Shown here one piece after another: positions 1-6,859 of a stretch of DNA of 14,307 bases. The position numbers were made by a program, and so were the translations under genes. This DNA comes from CAYUNA01 sp047629355 (GTDB lineage: Bacteria > Bacteroidota > Bacteroidia > Chitinophagales > Saprospiraceae), in NCBI GenBank assembly GCA_047629355.1, contig JBLHWU010000172.1, forward strand, positions 1 to 14,307, written 5' to 3'. The notes below the pieces were generated by a model, which worked only from the letters and a program-made list of their open reading frames with translations, searched no databases and was not told the origin of the DNA. Position 1 is the stretch's first letter. Each line of letters starts with the position of its first letter.

Positions 1-388
1 TCGATGTATGCCAAAGGAATGAGCTACGGTGACATCCAAGACCATTTGGAGGAATTATATGGATTGGAATTGTCCAAAGGCAAGCTCACCTCGATTACGG
101 ATTTGGTTAAACCCGAATTGGATTCGTGGCGACAACGAAGTTTGGAATCGGTCTATCCGATTGTCTGGATGGACTGTATTCATTACAAAATCAGAGAAAA
201 TGGTCGGACAGTGAGCCGAGCAATTTATTGTGTCTTGGGAGTGGACTGTGATGGAAATAAAGACTTATTGGGGCTATAATACCTCGAAAAATGAAGGGGC
301 AAAATTTTGGCTTCAAGTACTGACAGACTTGCAAACTCGGGGTGTTAAGGACATTTTGATTGCTTGCATTGATAATTTATCGGGTTTT
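1..388 (+). pseudogene. IS256-family (mutator type) transposase, truncated and frameshifted
   Basis: The reading frame open from the window edge carries the segment GMSYGDIQDHLEELYG and then YPIVWMDCIHYKIRENGR, which match the central region of IS256-type DDE transposases (family knowledge), including the catalytic Asp of the VWMDCIHYK motif. The frame stops at 277-279, right after LLGL. The next family block (SKNEGAKFWLQVLTDLQ, then RGVKDILIACIDNLSGF) continues in the +2 frame from 281 to 388. Removing one A from the run around 276-279 would restore GLYTSKNEGA, so I read a single-base insertion. The similarity stops at IDNLSGF, roughly mid-protein, without the C-terminal part and without a terminal inverted repeat. 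From about 386 onwards the DNA reads as flotillin on the other strand. This is a dead fragment, and its N-terminal part lies outside the window. Confidence 0.85.
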
Positions 389-632
389 GTCCAAGCGAGC
401 AATTTCGATAGTTTTAACAGATAAATCCATCTGTTCTGCCATGTGAATAACTGGATAAACCATATATCCCTGAGTCAAAAGCAACTTGTGTTCCGCTTGC
501 ACCTGTCCGTATAAGTGCTTGACCTTGTGGTACTTTTTTATAACACGCTACGATAAGCATTATCATTCCGATAAAAAATACAAGAATGATAACCCCAATT
601 GCAATTCCAATATTTACCAGTATTTTTTTTTG
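377..632 (-). pseudogene. Flotillin/SPFH (YqiK-type) N-terminal fragment, frameshifted and truncated
   Basis: Read on the minus strand, 635 to 462 gives an N-terminal membrane segment (GVIILVFFIGMIMLIVACYK) followed by KVPQGQALIRTGASGTQVAFDSG. This is the conserved start of flotillins, where a membrane anchor is followed by the KVPQGxALVRTG motif (family knowledge). The frame is then broken at about 460-461: one extra G on the minus strand moves the rest (YPVIHMAEQMDLSVKTIEIARLDK) into another frame. Similarity ends near 386, where IS256 sequence begins, so more than 80 percent of a normal flotillin (about 500 residues) is missing. No ATG, GTG or TTG lies at the expected 5' end, since a TAA occurs at 636-638 and the A-run at 623-631 follows. 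Its position downstream of a YqiJ-like gene on the same strand matches the usual yqiJ-yqiK order. Confidence 0.8.
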
Positions 633-678
633 ATTTTAGAGTTTAAAAATTTTATTTAAAAGTTGTTACGTTTTATTT

Positions 679-1047
679 TCAAATACCCAATGAACCTGAA
701 CCCCAAGGATTTTTCTTCAAAAATGCTTTCGAGTTGCGTAAATTTCTCATTTTAGTTTTATCAAACCAAATTTGAGGTTCTTTGTATACCTTTTTCGAAT
801 TTTCAAAAAAAGCTTTTTTATTCCTACTTCTTTCTGCTTTCAAAAACCAAAAGATCTCCGCTTCTTCCAAAACTTGCTTCACTTTCTTGTTTCCAGAAAA
901 ATCCTTCAACGCTTTCATACTTGCCTCTGCCACCGGTCGAGCCTCATCTTTCGTCGCCTTTATCAAAGCTGAAATCGCGGTCTGATTTCGCAAACTCCCC
1001 AATTGTAAGGCAGCTGCTTTTCTGACTTTGTATTTCCCTTTTTTCAA
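679..1047 (-). CDS. HEAT-repeat protein, start codon uncertain
   Basis: The product has two recognisable HEAT-type helical repeats: YKVRKAAALQLGSL, and NQTAISALIKATKD followed by VAEASMKALKDF. A basic, Lys/Phe-rich C-terminal tail follows. Such repeats usually mediate protein binding; the partner is unknown. The only standard start is TTG at 1045-1047 (122 residues). However, the frame stays open upstream to a TAG at 1174-1176, and the residues there (ENVQKWAAQRNVSKLIFALKK) look like the normal N-terminal part of this family (NVEKLKAKRDVxGLIKAL). The real gene therefore probably began near 1126-1128, where an ATT stands, and the start codon may have been lost or may be non-standard. It lies between the PLDc_N gene and the flotillin fragment on the same strand, about 130 bases behind the former. 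With its neighbour already dead, this gene may be decaying too. Confidence 0.6.
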   Translation of the reverse strand: MKKGKYKVRKAAALQLGSLRNQTAISALIKATKDEARPVAEASMKALKDFSGNKKVKQVLEEAEIFWFLKAERSRNKKAFFENSKKVYKEPQIWFDKTKMRNLRNSKAFLKKNPWGSGSLGI

Positions 1048-1176
1048 AGCAAAGATTAGTTTTGAAACATTCCGCTGAGCTGCCCACTTTTGGACATTTT
1101 CAGAGGATAACTTTAGTAATTTTAGAATAAAAAGTAGGTGAAATATTAGGTTTATAATGAGGTATTTTTTAAACTA

Positions 1177-1446
1177 TTAAACAAATTCATCCTCTCGATG
1201 CTTCCAACTCTCCGTCCGCAGCTTATTTCTTATAATGTGGTCTCGCCCAAAAGAATAATATAAAATCATCCCAATTAATGGCATGATGGCAACCAAACCA
1301 AGCCAGATTATTTTATTGTGTCCTGTGTATTCATGGTTGACAATTTCGATGAGTATTTTTATCCAAAATACCAATACAATTATTGCTATTATTGGAAATA
1401 TTAACCACAAAAAATCAGGTGTTAGCTCTTCAAAAGTAAATTCCAT
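1177..1446 (-). CDS. PLDc_N (phospholipase D nuclease N-terminal) domain membrane protein
   Basis: An 89-residue protein with two predicted membrane helices (about residues 12-36 and 46-66). The linking and terminal motifs are those of the PLDc_N family: an aromatic/isoleucine-rich first helix, then WLGLVAIMPLIGMILYYSFGRD with the conserved Pro and Gly in helix 2, then a basic cytoplasmic tail. PLDc_N modules anchor cardiolipin-synthase-type enzymes, but many Bacteroidota encode them alone, without a catalytic HKD domain, as here; the role of the free form is not known. The ATG at 1444-1446 lies 5 bases after the stop codon of the YqiJ-like gene, so the two are almost certainly co-transcribed and perhaps translationally coupled. 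Confidence 0.8.
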   Translation of the reverse strand: MEFTFEELTPDFLWLIFPIIAIIVLVFWIKILIEIVNHEYTGHNKIIWLGLVAIMPLIGMILYYSFGRDHIIRNKLRTESWKHREDEFV

Positions 1447-1451
1447 ATCAA

Positions 1452-2093
1452 TTAAATTTTTTCGATTAAAAAATAGCGGTCATCCGATGACCTCCCCACA
1501 ATTAGAGCTTCTTCTCCTTTCAATACTGCCGTTTTTTGAGTTTCAGAGACCATCACACTGACCAGTAACGGATTGCTGTTGTGTAATACTTCCGCTTGTA
1601 CCATTTGAGTCGTCGTTGCCGGCAAAAGCATTTTACAGGTCAAGCCTAAATAATCGACGGCCTCGACGCCTTTGTCCAAACTTTCAAAAACTGGAACTAA
1701 GGGCGTAGTGATAATTTTCGTCATCACCAAACTCACAAATAATATTGGTATAAACATGATAAATGGAAAAACCATCGACCCATTTCCAAGGTAAAAGTTG
1801 CCCAAAATCGACATACTCCACATCCCCAATATCAAGAGACTAAATACGACTGTGAATGACAATCTTCCAAAATTGAAGAAATGTAATCCTCCTGCAAACC
1901 AACCACCACCACTACTTCCTGCGTCGACATCAGCATCTACGTCCACGTCTATATCTACATCCATATCAAAATCGAAGGAACTCATGTCCAACGCGCCAAT
2001 AATAACGGACAACCAATAAAGCAAAATGACGCACAAAAACACCGAATATATAATGTTGGGAGGCGATAAGACTGCTTGAAATAGTTCGTTCAT
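1452..2093 (-). CDS. YqiJ/NfeD-like OB-fold membrane protein
   Basis: A 213-residue protein with hydrophobic helices at about residues 14-34, 78-98 and 106-126. A C-terminal soluble domain (about 145-213: VDYLGLTCKMLLPATTTQ, AEVLHNSN, VMVSETQKTAVLKGEEALIVG) resembles the OB-fold domain of the YqiJ/NfeD group. Between helices 1 and 2 lies a run of alternating acidic residues (DFDMDVDIDVDVDADVD, about 41-57) followed by a Ser/Gly linker, a feature I associate with Bacteroidota versions of the family. YqiJ/NfeD proteins are encoded beside flotillins and are thought to help form or tune flotillin membrane microdomains. The order here fits: the flotillin remnant lies further downstream on the same strand. 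The ATG at 2091-2093 opens the apparent operon, 21 bases from the heptad-repeat hairpin. Confidence 0.8.
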   Translation of the reverse strand: MNELFQAVLSPPNIIYSVFLCVILLYWLSVIIGALDMSSFDFDMDVDIDVDVDADVDAGSSGGGWFAGGLHFFNFGRLSFTVVFSLLILGMWSMSILGNFYLGNGSMVFPFIMFIPILFVSLVMTKIITTPLVPVFESLDKGVEAVDYLGLTCKMLLPATTTQMVQAEVLHNSNPLLVSVMVSETQKTAVLKGEEALIVGRSSDDRYFLIEKI

Positions 2094-2104
2094 AATAATA
2101 TTTT

Positions 2105-2170
2105 AGAGGTCAGAAGTCAGATATATTTCGTTTTACTTCTGACTTCTGACAGTAAAACGGTCTGACCTCT
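2105..2170. repeat. Heptanucleotide repeat with nested, competing inverted repeats
   Basis: Copies of a seven-base unit (AGGTCAG, AAGTCAG) stand at 2107-2120 and, inverted, at 2138-2150 and 2161-2169. Three pairings are visible: 2109-2121 with 2138-2150 (13 bp, perfect), 2129-2137 with 2151-2159 (9 bp, perfect) and 2105-2114 with 2161-2170 (10 bp, perfect). The first excludes the other two, while the second and third can form together. The element sits in the leader of the yqiJ-like gene. It also explains the odd Arg/Ser/Glu-rich tail of an overlapping minus-strand frame (2117-2356), which I do not annotate. Confidence 0.75.
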
Positions 2171-2327
2171 GTCTTCTTTTCTGGGCTTAAATGTAGTAAA
2201 AAAGGACAAATTTCCGAAGTTTTTTTCTACTTGTTGTGACAATACAGCGTCGGATAAAAACTTTGGTAATTCTAAAAAAGTGGCTTTGGGGCTGCTCTTT
2301 TGGGTTAACGTTAGTCTAAGATTAAAG

Positions 2328-2456
2328 TCAACTAAACCATTTGACAATCTGTTCATTGCGCTTTTTCAAAACCCTATGGATACTTGGCGCATTGATGTTT
2401 TTCAAAGATTCCTGGACTACATATATAAAGATGACTGCTGCGAATATTAATAACAT
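2328..2456 (-). CDS. Possible 42-residue small membrane peptide
   Basis: On the minus strand an ATG at 2454-2456 opens a 42-codon frame. It starts with a hydrophobic stretch (MLLIFAAVIFIYVV) and continues with a hydrophilic, basic tail (HRVLKKRNEQIVKW). The arrangement is that of a single-pass small membrane protein and it points the same way as the yqiJ-like operon. I recognise no family. A 42-codon frame can arise by chance in DNA this AT-rich, so the call is weak. The overlapping 79-codon frame at 2117-2356 is an alternative; a frameshift joining the two is conceivable but unsupported. Confidence 0.22.
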   Translation of the reverse strand: MLLIFAAVIFIYVVQESLKNINAPSIHRVLKKRNEQIVKWFS

Positions 2457-2861
2457 GATGTTCAAATTTTAAGGGTTAGTATTTTTTTGGTTTTCAGGGT
2501 ATTGTGCATCGCATCGGATTAGAAACTCGATTTCTATTGGTTTTTAGGGTCAAACAAGGTGAATTGTTGAGCAAAAAAATTAGTGCCGATATAAGACGTT
2601 CTTTATATTATATTGTTTTCATACAATTTTTAAAATCACTTCCTATTCTTTATTTGAATACTACAAAAGAGCAGGTTTTGTGGATGAGAATCCATTTTCC
2701 TCGGCTAATCCAAGAAGAATTTCGACCAAATGTTAAGAAAATCAAAATTTTTTAAGAAAATGAGTGACTTGTGGAGGGGTTTTGTGTAGCTGTGCTTTTT
2801 CATTTTTTAAATTTACGACCTTATGGAGTGCTACAATCGCGATTACTGTATGAGATTTAAC
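2457..2861. other. Intergenic region without recognisable gene
   Basis: A plus-strand frame of 83 codons (2504-2755) is open here, but its product resembles nothing I know, has unconvincing composition and lacks a promoter or partner genes. The rest is AT-rich with no clear motif. The minus strand likewise shows no coding signal. Confidence 0.5.
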
Positions 2862-2908
2862 ACTACGGATTTCGTCCGTGGTTATTCATATTTAATCCTT
2901 TCAGGATT
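2862..2908. repeat. Pair of short REP-like hairpins
   Basis: Two small stem-loops stand in tandem. ACTACGGA (2862-2869) pairs with TCCGTGGT (2875-2882) with one G-U pair, and AATCCT (2894-2899) pairs with AGGATT (2903-2908) across a 3-base loop. Intergenic palindromes of this style, with stems built on ACGGA/TCCGT and AATCCT/AGGATT, seem to me to be dispersed repeats in Bacteroidota genomes, but a genome search is needed to confirm that here. Confidence 0.5.
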
Positions 2909-2987
2909 TGAGCAAAATTAATTAAAACTTTTGTTACACAGTATTGAACAACAGCGCGTCAAAATCCTCCATGTTCAGAAAAACTTC

Positions 2988-3020
2988 AGTAGTCGGAGCG
3001 TTCTCGACGCTCCGACCACT
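2988..3020. terminator. GC-rich hairpin downstream of the CotH gene
   Basis: AGTAGTCGGAGCG (2988-3000) and CGCTCCGACCACT (3008-3020) form a 13-base stem with one mismatch and a 7-base loop. The inner 9 bp are perfect and far richer in GC than the surroundings. It lies 53 bases beyond the stop codon of the CotH-kinase gene on the minus strand. There is no T-run after it, so it may act as an mRNA 3' end stabiliser, or simply be another dispersed palindrome. Confidence 0.55.
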
Positions 3021-3073
3021 ATTGAAAATAAAATATTATCATTTAACACCAAAATCATCAAATATCGTTAAAA

Positions 3074-5530
3074 TTACTTCACTAAAATCTTCCGTACTAC
3101 ACTCGACCCATCTTCGAAAACAATCTCCACCGTAAAGAATCCAGTACCTACATTTTCCATTTGAACAGTCACTAAATCAGTCCCCGCATTCTCCACTATT
3201 TTAACAAGCTGTCCTAAATAGTTTCTCAGCACCATCATTTTTTCACCAAATACTTCTACCCGACTCAAATCAACGAAAAATACGCCCTCCGCAGGGTTCG
3301 GGAAAATGCGAATATCCCCGTCAAGTTCTTGCGCAATCGTTGCATTAGGGGTTTCATTGTGGCCGTTAAATGTCTGGTCTTGCATCACAAAATTACCTGT
3401 TCCATTCGGAATTCTTGCGCTTGCAATGTTCGTTTCTTGCTCACCGTAAGATAAGGAATCAATGAAGGTTCCATCTTCATGAAGCAAGTAAAGTTGCTCA
3501 CCAGATTTCGATAATTTAAAATCTGCATGGATGCCTTCTTCTTCCAAATCCTTGTCTGCCCATACGATTAGATAGTCGTCAGGGTCGAGGAAAGTCCCCA
3601 AGTCAAATTTCCATTTAGTCAAAGAATCTGGGTTGTCGCTGAGGAATAAACTGCCCAAATCAACAACTTCATCGGTATTGTTATAAATTTCAATCCAATC
3701 AGCGTAACTCCCCGCAGGATCAGCAATACCACCATTTTCGGCATTGGATGCCATGAATTCATTGATGACTAAATCGTGCCATGCAATCTGCGCAAATTGC
3801 AAATCACAATCATGCCCCGTTGCCGCCAAATCATTTTCTAAATTACCAATTCGCTCAGCAATAAAGAATTTTAATGGCGGAATTGATACCAGTTCGTCTC
3901 CCAATTCATTATTCGCATCATAGCCAAAATAGCTTGCCCCAAAGATATAATTCGGGTCTTCATACACTGCGGCTTGTACCAAATCAGTATTGTAATCAAT
4001 AATCGGCGACAAGCGGTCAAGCGTAAAGTTATTTTCCAGCATTTCGCAAGCGATATTCAAATAACGTTCTCTGAAATGCGGTACATTCAACAACTTGCTA
4101 ATCAGTATTTTATTCGTCCCATTCATCATCAATGGAAAGTTCATAATTTGCGGGCCACCGCCACCAGGGCCAGGGCCACCGCCGGTATTGCCAGATTCTA
4201 TCGCATCATACTGTTGCTGACAAAACCCATCCCAATCGTTTTCACAACAAAAAGCGTCTTGTGCAATCACTTGTAAAAAAATCGGATCAGAAGCATTATA
4301 AGGACTTGACCCATTTTGAACAGTCAGACAATCATTGGGGTCAAGAAAGAGATCAACCGTTTTACAAATTGTTTTTTCACAAAGCGAGTCTCCAAAAGGA
4401 ATACTCACAGTCAAACACACCTCAAACAAATCAGCTGCGGAAAAATTATGTATCGGATTTTGCGCTGTTGAAGTCGAATCGTCGCCAAAAGTCCAGAGCC
4501 AAGCCGTCCCCAAAGAATCGGTTTCGTCAGTAAAACTTACGGTCAAACTATCAAAACCAAATAAAAAATCTACTTCAAATGGACATAAAGTGTCAAATGG
4601 CGGATTTGGTCCTTCACCGCTACTGAAATCACCGCCCATCGTCAAGTTATAATCCCAAGGAATCCAGTGAAAAGCATTGGTCGAAGAATCTTGATACATA
4701 TACCAGTTTCGACCGTGTTCGATGTAAGAATCCCAGTTGTCGCTCATCACATCTACTGCCAGTGTTCGAAGGTATAAATCAACGTTGAAATAATCTTGAA
4801 TCTCCGTTTCAAACTCCGAAACAGAGCCATTGTTTAGCAAATCCATGAACTCAATAAATCTGTCCCAATCGTCAATGTCTTCATTTGTTTTTAGTTCAAA
4901 AATTTCTTTGTACAAATCTACATTTGTTCCCAAGTATTCCAATTCTGACCAACTGACATTTTTGAATAAATTCCCTTTGCCATTCGCAAAATTATTATCC
5001 AAAAACGCTCTGTCTACTTGCTCAATCATCACATAAACACCCCAATATTCGTCATTGAGATAGACCTTCGCGTAAGCAACTCGCGGTGCAATACCACCCG
5101 CTTCTCGAATCATATCAAAACACAAAAAATCACGCTGTAAAGCAGGGTCTCCAACACCATTATTCAAATTGACTTTTCGCAAACCATCGTAGCGTTTCCC
5201 AGGTACAAACTCATTAAAGTCCAGTTTCAATGATTTTTTAAATTCATTAGAAGAAAAGTAGGAAGAAAAACCTTTTTGACGAATGCCAATCGAATCAACC
5301 GTTTCACCATCAATTTCGACACTCCCCATCAAATATTCAATCGTACTACCGCTTCCGCCTGTTTGACCTATTTGATAATTGTTGGTTAATATTGTCCAAA
5401 ATTCAGGTTCCTCAAAGGTGATTCGAATCTCGTGAACGGCATCATTAGTGAATAGATTATCACCGCTTTGAGCCGTTAAAAAAGAGCTGCAGAAAAGCAT
5501 TGTGAAAATAAAAAGTAGAGAATATTTCAT
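3074..5530 (-). CDS. CotH-kinase family surface protein with PKD, lamin-tail and T9SS sorting domains
   Basis: 818 residues. Residues 1-20 form a signal peptide (MKYSLLFIFTMLFCSSFLTA). A CotH-type protein kinase fold spans about 30-300 and 463-570: IRQKGFSSYFSSNEFKKSL (83-101), the Y-Q-like GVYVMIEQVDR (164-174), GNLFK (186-190), SDNWD (263-267) and WIPWDYN (289-295) correspond to conserved nucleotide-binding and catalytic blocks of CotH proteins, which phosphorylate protein targets outside the cytoplasm. Between the WD motif and the helical C-lobe sits an insertion: a PKD domain (about 316-395), a Cys-rich part with CCENDWDGFC (428-437) and a Gly/Pro linker (449-460). A lamin-tail domain (about 583-715) and a T9SS type A sorting domain (740-818, with FPNPAEG) follow, predicting outer-membrane secretion and surface attachment. 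I chose the ATG at 5528-5530 over a TTG 63 bases upstream because it begins the signal peptide. Confidence 0.9.
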   Translation of the reverse strand: MKYSLLFIFTMLFCSSFLTAQSGDNLFTNDAVHEIRITFEEPEFWTILTNNYQIGQTGGSGSTIEYLMGSVEIDGETVDSIGIRQKGFSSYFSSNEFKKSLKLDFNEFVPGKRYDGLRKVNLNNGVGDPALQRDFLCFDMIREAGGIAPRVAYAKVYLNDEYWGVYVMIEQVDRAFLDNNFANGKGNLFKNVSWSELEYLGTNVDLYKEIFELKTNEDIDDWDRFIEFMDLLNNGSVSEFETEIQDYFNVDLYLRTLAVDVMSDNWDSYIEHGRNWYMYQDSSTNAFHWIPWDYNLTMGGDFSSGEGPNPPFDTLCPFEVDFLFGFDSLTVSFTDETDSLGTAWLWTFGDDSTSTAQNPIHNFSAADLFEVCLTVSIPFGDSLCEKTICKTVDLFLDPNDCLTVQNGSSPYNASDPIFLQVIAQDAFCCENDWDGFCQQQYDAIESGNTGGGPGPGGGGPQIMNFPLMMNGTNKILISKLLNVPHFRERYLNIACEMLENNFTLDRLSPIIDYNTDLVQAAVYEDPNYIFGASYFGYDANNELGDELVSIPPLKFFIAERIGNLENDLAATGHDCDLQFAQIAWHDLVINEFMASNAENGGIADPAGSYADWIEIYNNTDEVVDLGSLFLSDNPDSLTKWKFDLGTFLDPDDYLIVWADKDLEEEGIHADFKLSKSGEQLYLLHEDGTFIDSLSYGEQETNIASARIPNGTGNFVMQDQTFNGHNETPNATIAQELDGDIRIFPNPAEGVFFVDLSRVEVFGEKMMVLRNYLGQLVKIVENAGTDLVTVQMENVGTGFFTVEIVFEDGSSVVRKILVK

Positions 5531-5841
5531 ATTTATTTTTTTAGATTTAAAAGATAAATATATACCATCTCCACCTTGAAAATTGACAGCCAATAAGCAT
5601 TTTCGTTGTTGACTTTTAAAAATGAGGTTTTAATTAAAATTTTGTCTTTCGGTTAACATTATTTAGATGCCTTTTTTGAAAAGAAGTATCAAAATAGGAA
5701 TTTTATTTATTTCCAACTCCCTTATTGAATCCTTTTTATTTAGGTCAAAAAAATTATAAACTTGTCCATTTTTTTTTTAAAAAAAGTCATTCCGCGAAAA
5801 GCTTAACATTTATTACAAGAAAAATTAGTCACATTCAAAAT
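5531..5841. other. AT-rich divergent intergenic region
   Basis: It separates the minus-strand CotH gene from the broken plus-strand T9SS gene and should hold both promoters. There are long A and T runs (for example 5768-5785) but no exact TAnnTTTG element in either direction that I could assign, and no coding frame of note. Confidence 0.5.
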
Positions 5842-6785
5842 TGTTTTTATTAAAAAAAAATCACGCTTTTGATTTTCACTATTCATTTAAATGCACTTTT
5901 TGCTCAAGGCTGAGCATCCGTTGGGACGAGTTGGACGTATGATTATTATCACATTTTTAGCGATGAAATATCTTACAATACCATCAAGAGTATTCGCGAC
6001 ACGGTACTCAACAATCAACCTTATCGTATTCTGAAATCATGGAAACCCGCTTGTGATTTACCCGATTACGGCTTCAACGAAAATTTCGGACACCTCTGTA
6101 ATTATGAAGGAAACGATACCGTTTATTTTTACAATCCAGAGTTAGACAACTTCGTTATTTTATATGGTTTTACTGCCGAAGCCGGAGATTCGTGGACAAC
6201 GATAATGCCAGAAAGTCCCTATCAGTCGCCATTCGATTTTTTTGAAATAAAAGTAGACTCTATCTCTTTTATGGAAGTGAATGGACAGCAACTAAAGGTC
6301 TTACACATTCAATATTCCGTCAATACGGATACGCAGGAAACACCTTTTACCCTTGTAGAAACCTTGTGCTATTTAGAATCTTTGTTCTTCGGATATCTGG
6401 GTATTCTTACGCTGTGTGATGCTGACTACAATAATGGTCTTCGCTGCTTTGAAAACGATGATTTAGGTTTGGTAAGTTTCGTTGATTATCCCTGTGATTC
6501 GACATGGATATTATCTTCAACAGAAAAGAAAGAAATCACCTTTCATATGGAAATTTATTTATACCCTGATCCTGCGCAAGATATTCTCCAAGTCCACATT
6601 TTTAATAATGAACAGCCAAGAATATTTGAGATTTCAACAAGCAGCTCTTGTATAGAAAAGAGCTTTCAACAAAAGATTGGGCAGCTGAACTTGATATTCG
6701 CAGCTACGAAACAGGCGTTTATTTTTGGATTTTAAAAGATGAAATGCGCATAGCAGAACAGGGAAAATTTATTGTAAAAGATTGA
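5842..6785 (+). pseudogene. Broken T9SS-secreted protein gene
   Basis: One frame runs from a TTG at 5842 through a good signal peptide (KKITLLIFTIHLNALFAQG) to a TGA at 5911-5913. It then stays open for more than 700 bases with protein-like sequence (GTSWTYDYYHIFSDEIS, LYGFTAEAGDSW, and a final YPCDSTW) before a T9SS tail starts (LYPDPAQDILQVHIF). At about 6632-6634 the tail leaves the frame. Adding one T restores FNKQLLYRKELS and then ELDIRSYETGVYFW up to the stop at 6783-6785, exactly as the sorting domain requires. So the gene has at least a nonsense codon (TGG to TGA would explain it) and a 1-base deletion. The core domain is of the kind found in many Bacteroidota secreted proteins of unknown function. 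An alternative is sequencing error at the short T run, but that would not explain the TGA. A shorter frame from the ATG at 6205 can still be opened. Confidence 0.75.
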
Positions 6786-6836
6786 CTTCTCTTTTAAAAA
6801 ATTTACTTATAATCTCAAAATAGAGATAATAAAATA

Positions 6837-6859
6837 GCGCATTTCAAAATGAAATGTGC
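6837..6859 (+). terminator. Hairpin behind the broken T9SS gene
   Basis: GCGCATTTCA (6837-6846) pairs with TGAAATGTGC (6850-6859), 10 bp with one G-U pair and a 3-base loop, 51 bases after the stop codon. No T-run follows directly, so termination is plausible but not proven. Confidence 0.45.

Noticed and set aside
421..490. Continuation of the IS256 transposase on the plus strand (a frame reading HLFCHVNNWINHIS resembles the family's CxxHQIRNSLKYVS block)
   Set aside because: The same bases read much better on the minus strand as flotillin (YPVIHMAEQMDLSVK), so the plus-strand likeness is coincidental.
2117..2356. 79-codon minus-strand frame
   Set aside because: Its C-terminal third is translated heptad repeat, and the rest matches no family; it also overlaps another small frame. 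I do not call it a gene.
2504..2755. 83-codon plus-strand frame
   Set aside because: No recognisable motif, isolated, unconvincing composition, no promoter seen; likely chance in AT-rich DNA.
2862..3020. CRISPR-like array
   Set aside because: The three palindromes differ in sequence and spacing; no repeated unit with spacers.
5531..5593. Longer CotH protein from TTG 5593
   Set aside because: It would put 21 polar residues ahead of a complete signal peptide, which starts at the ATG at 5530.
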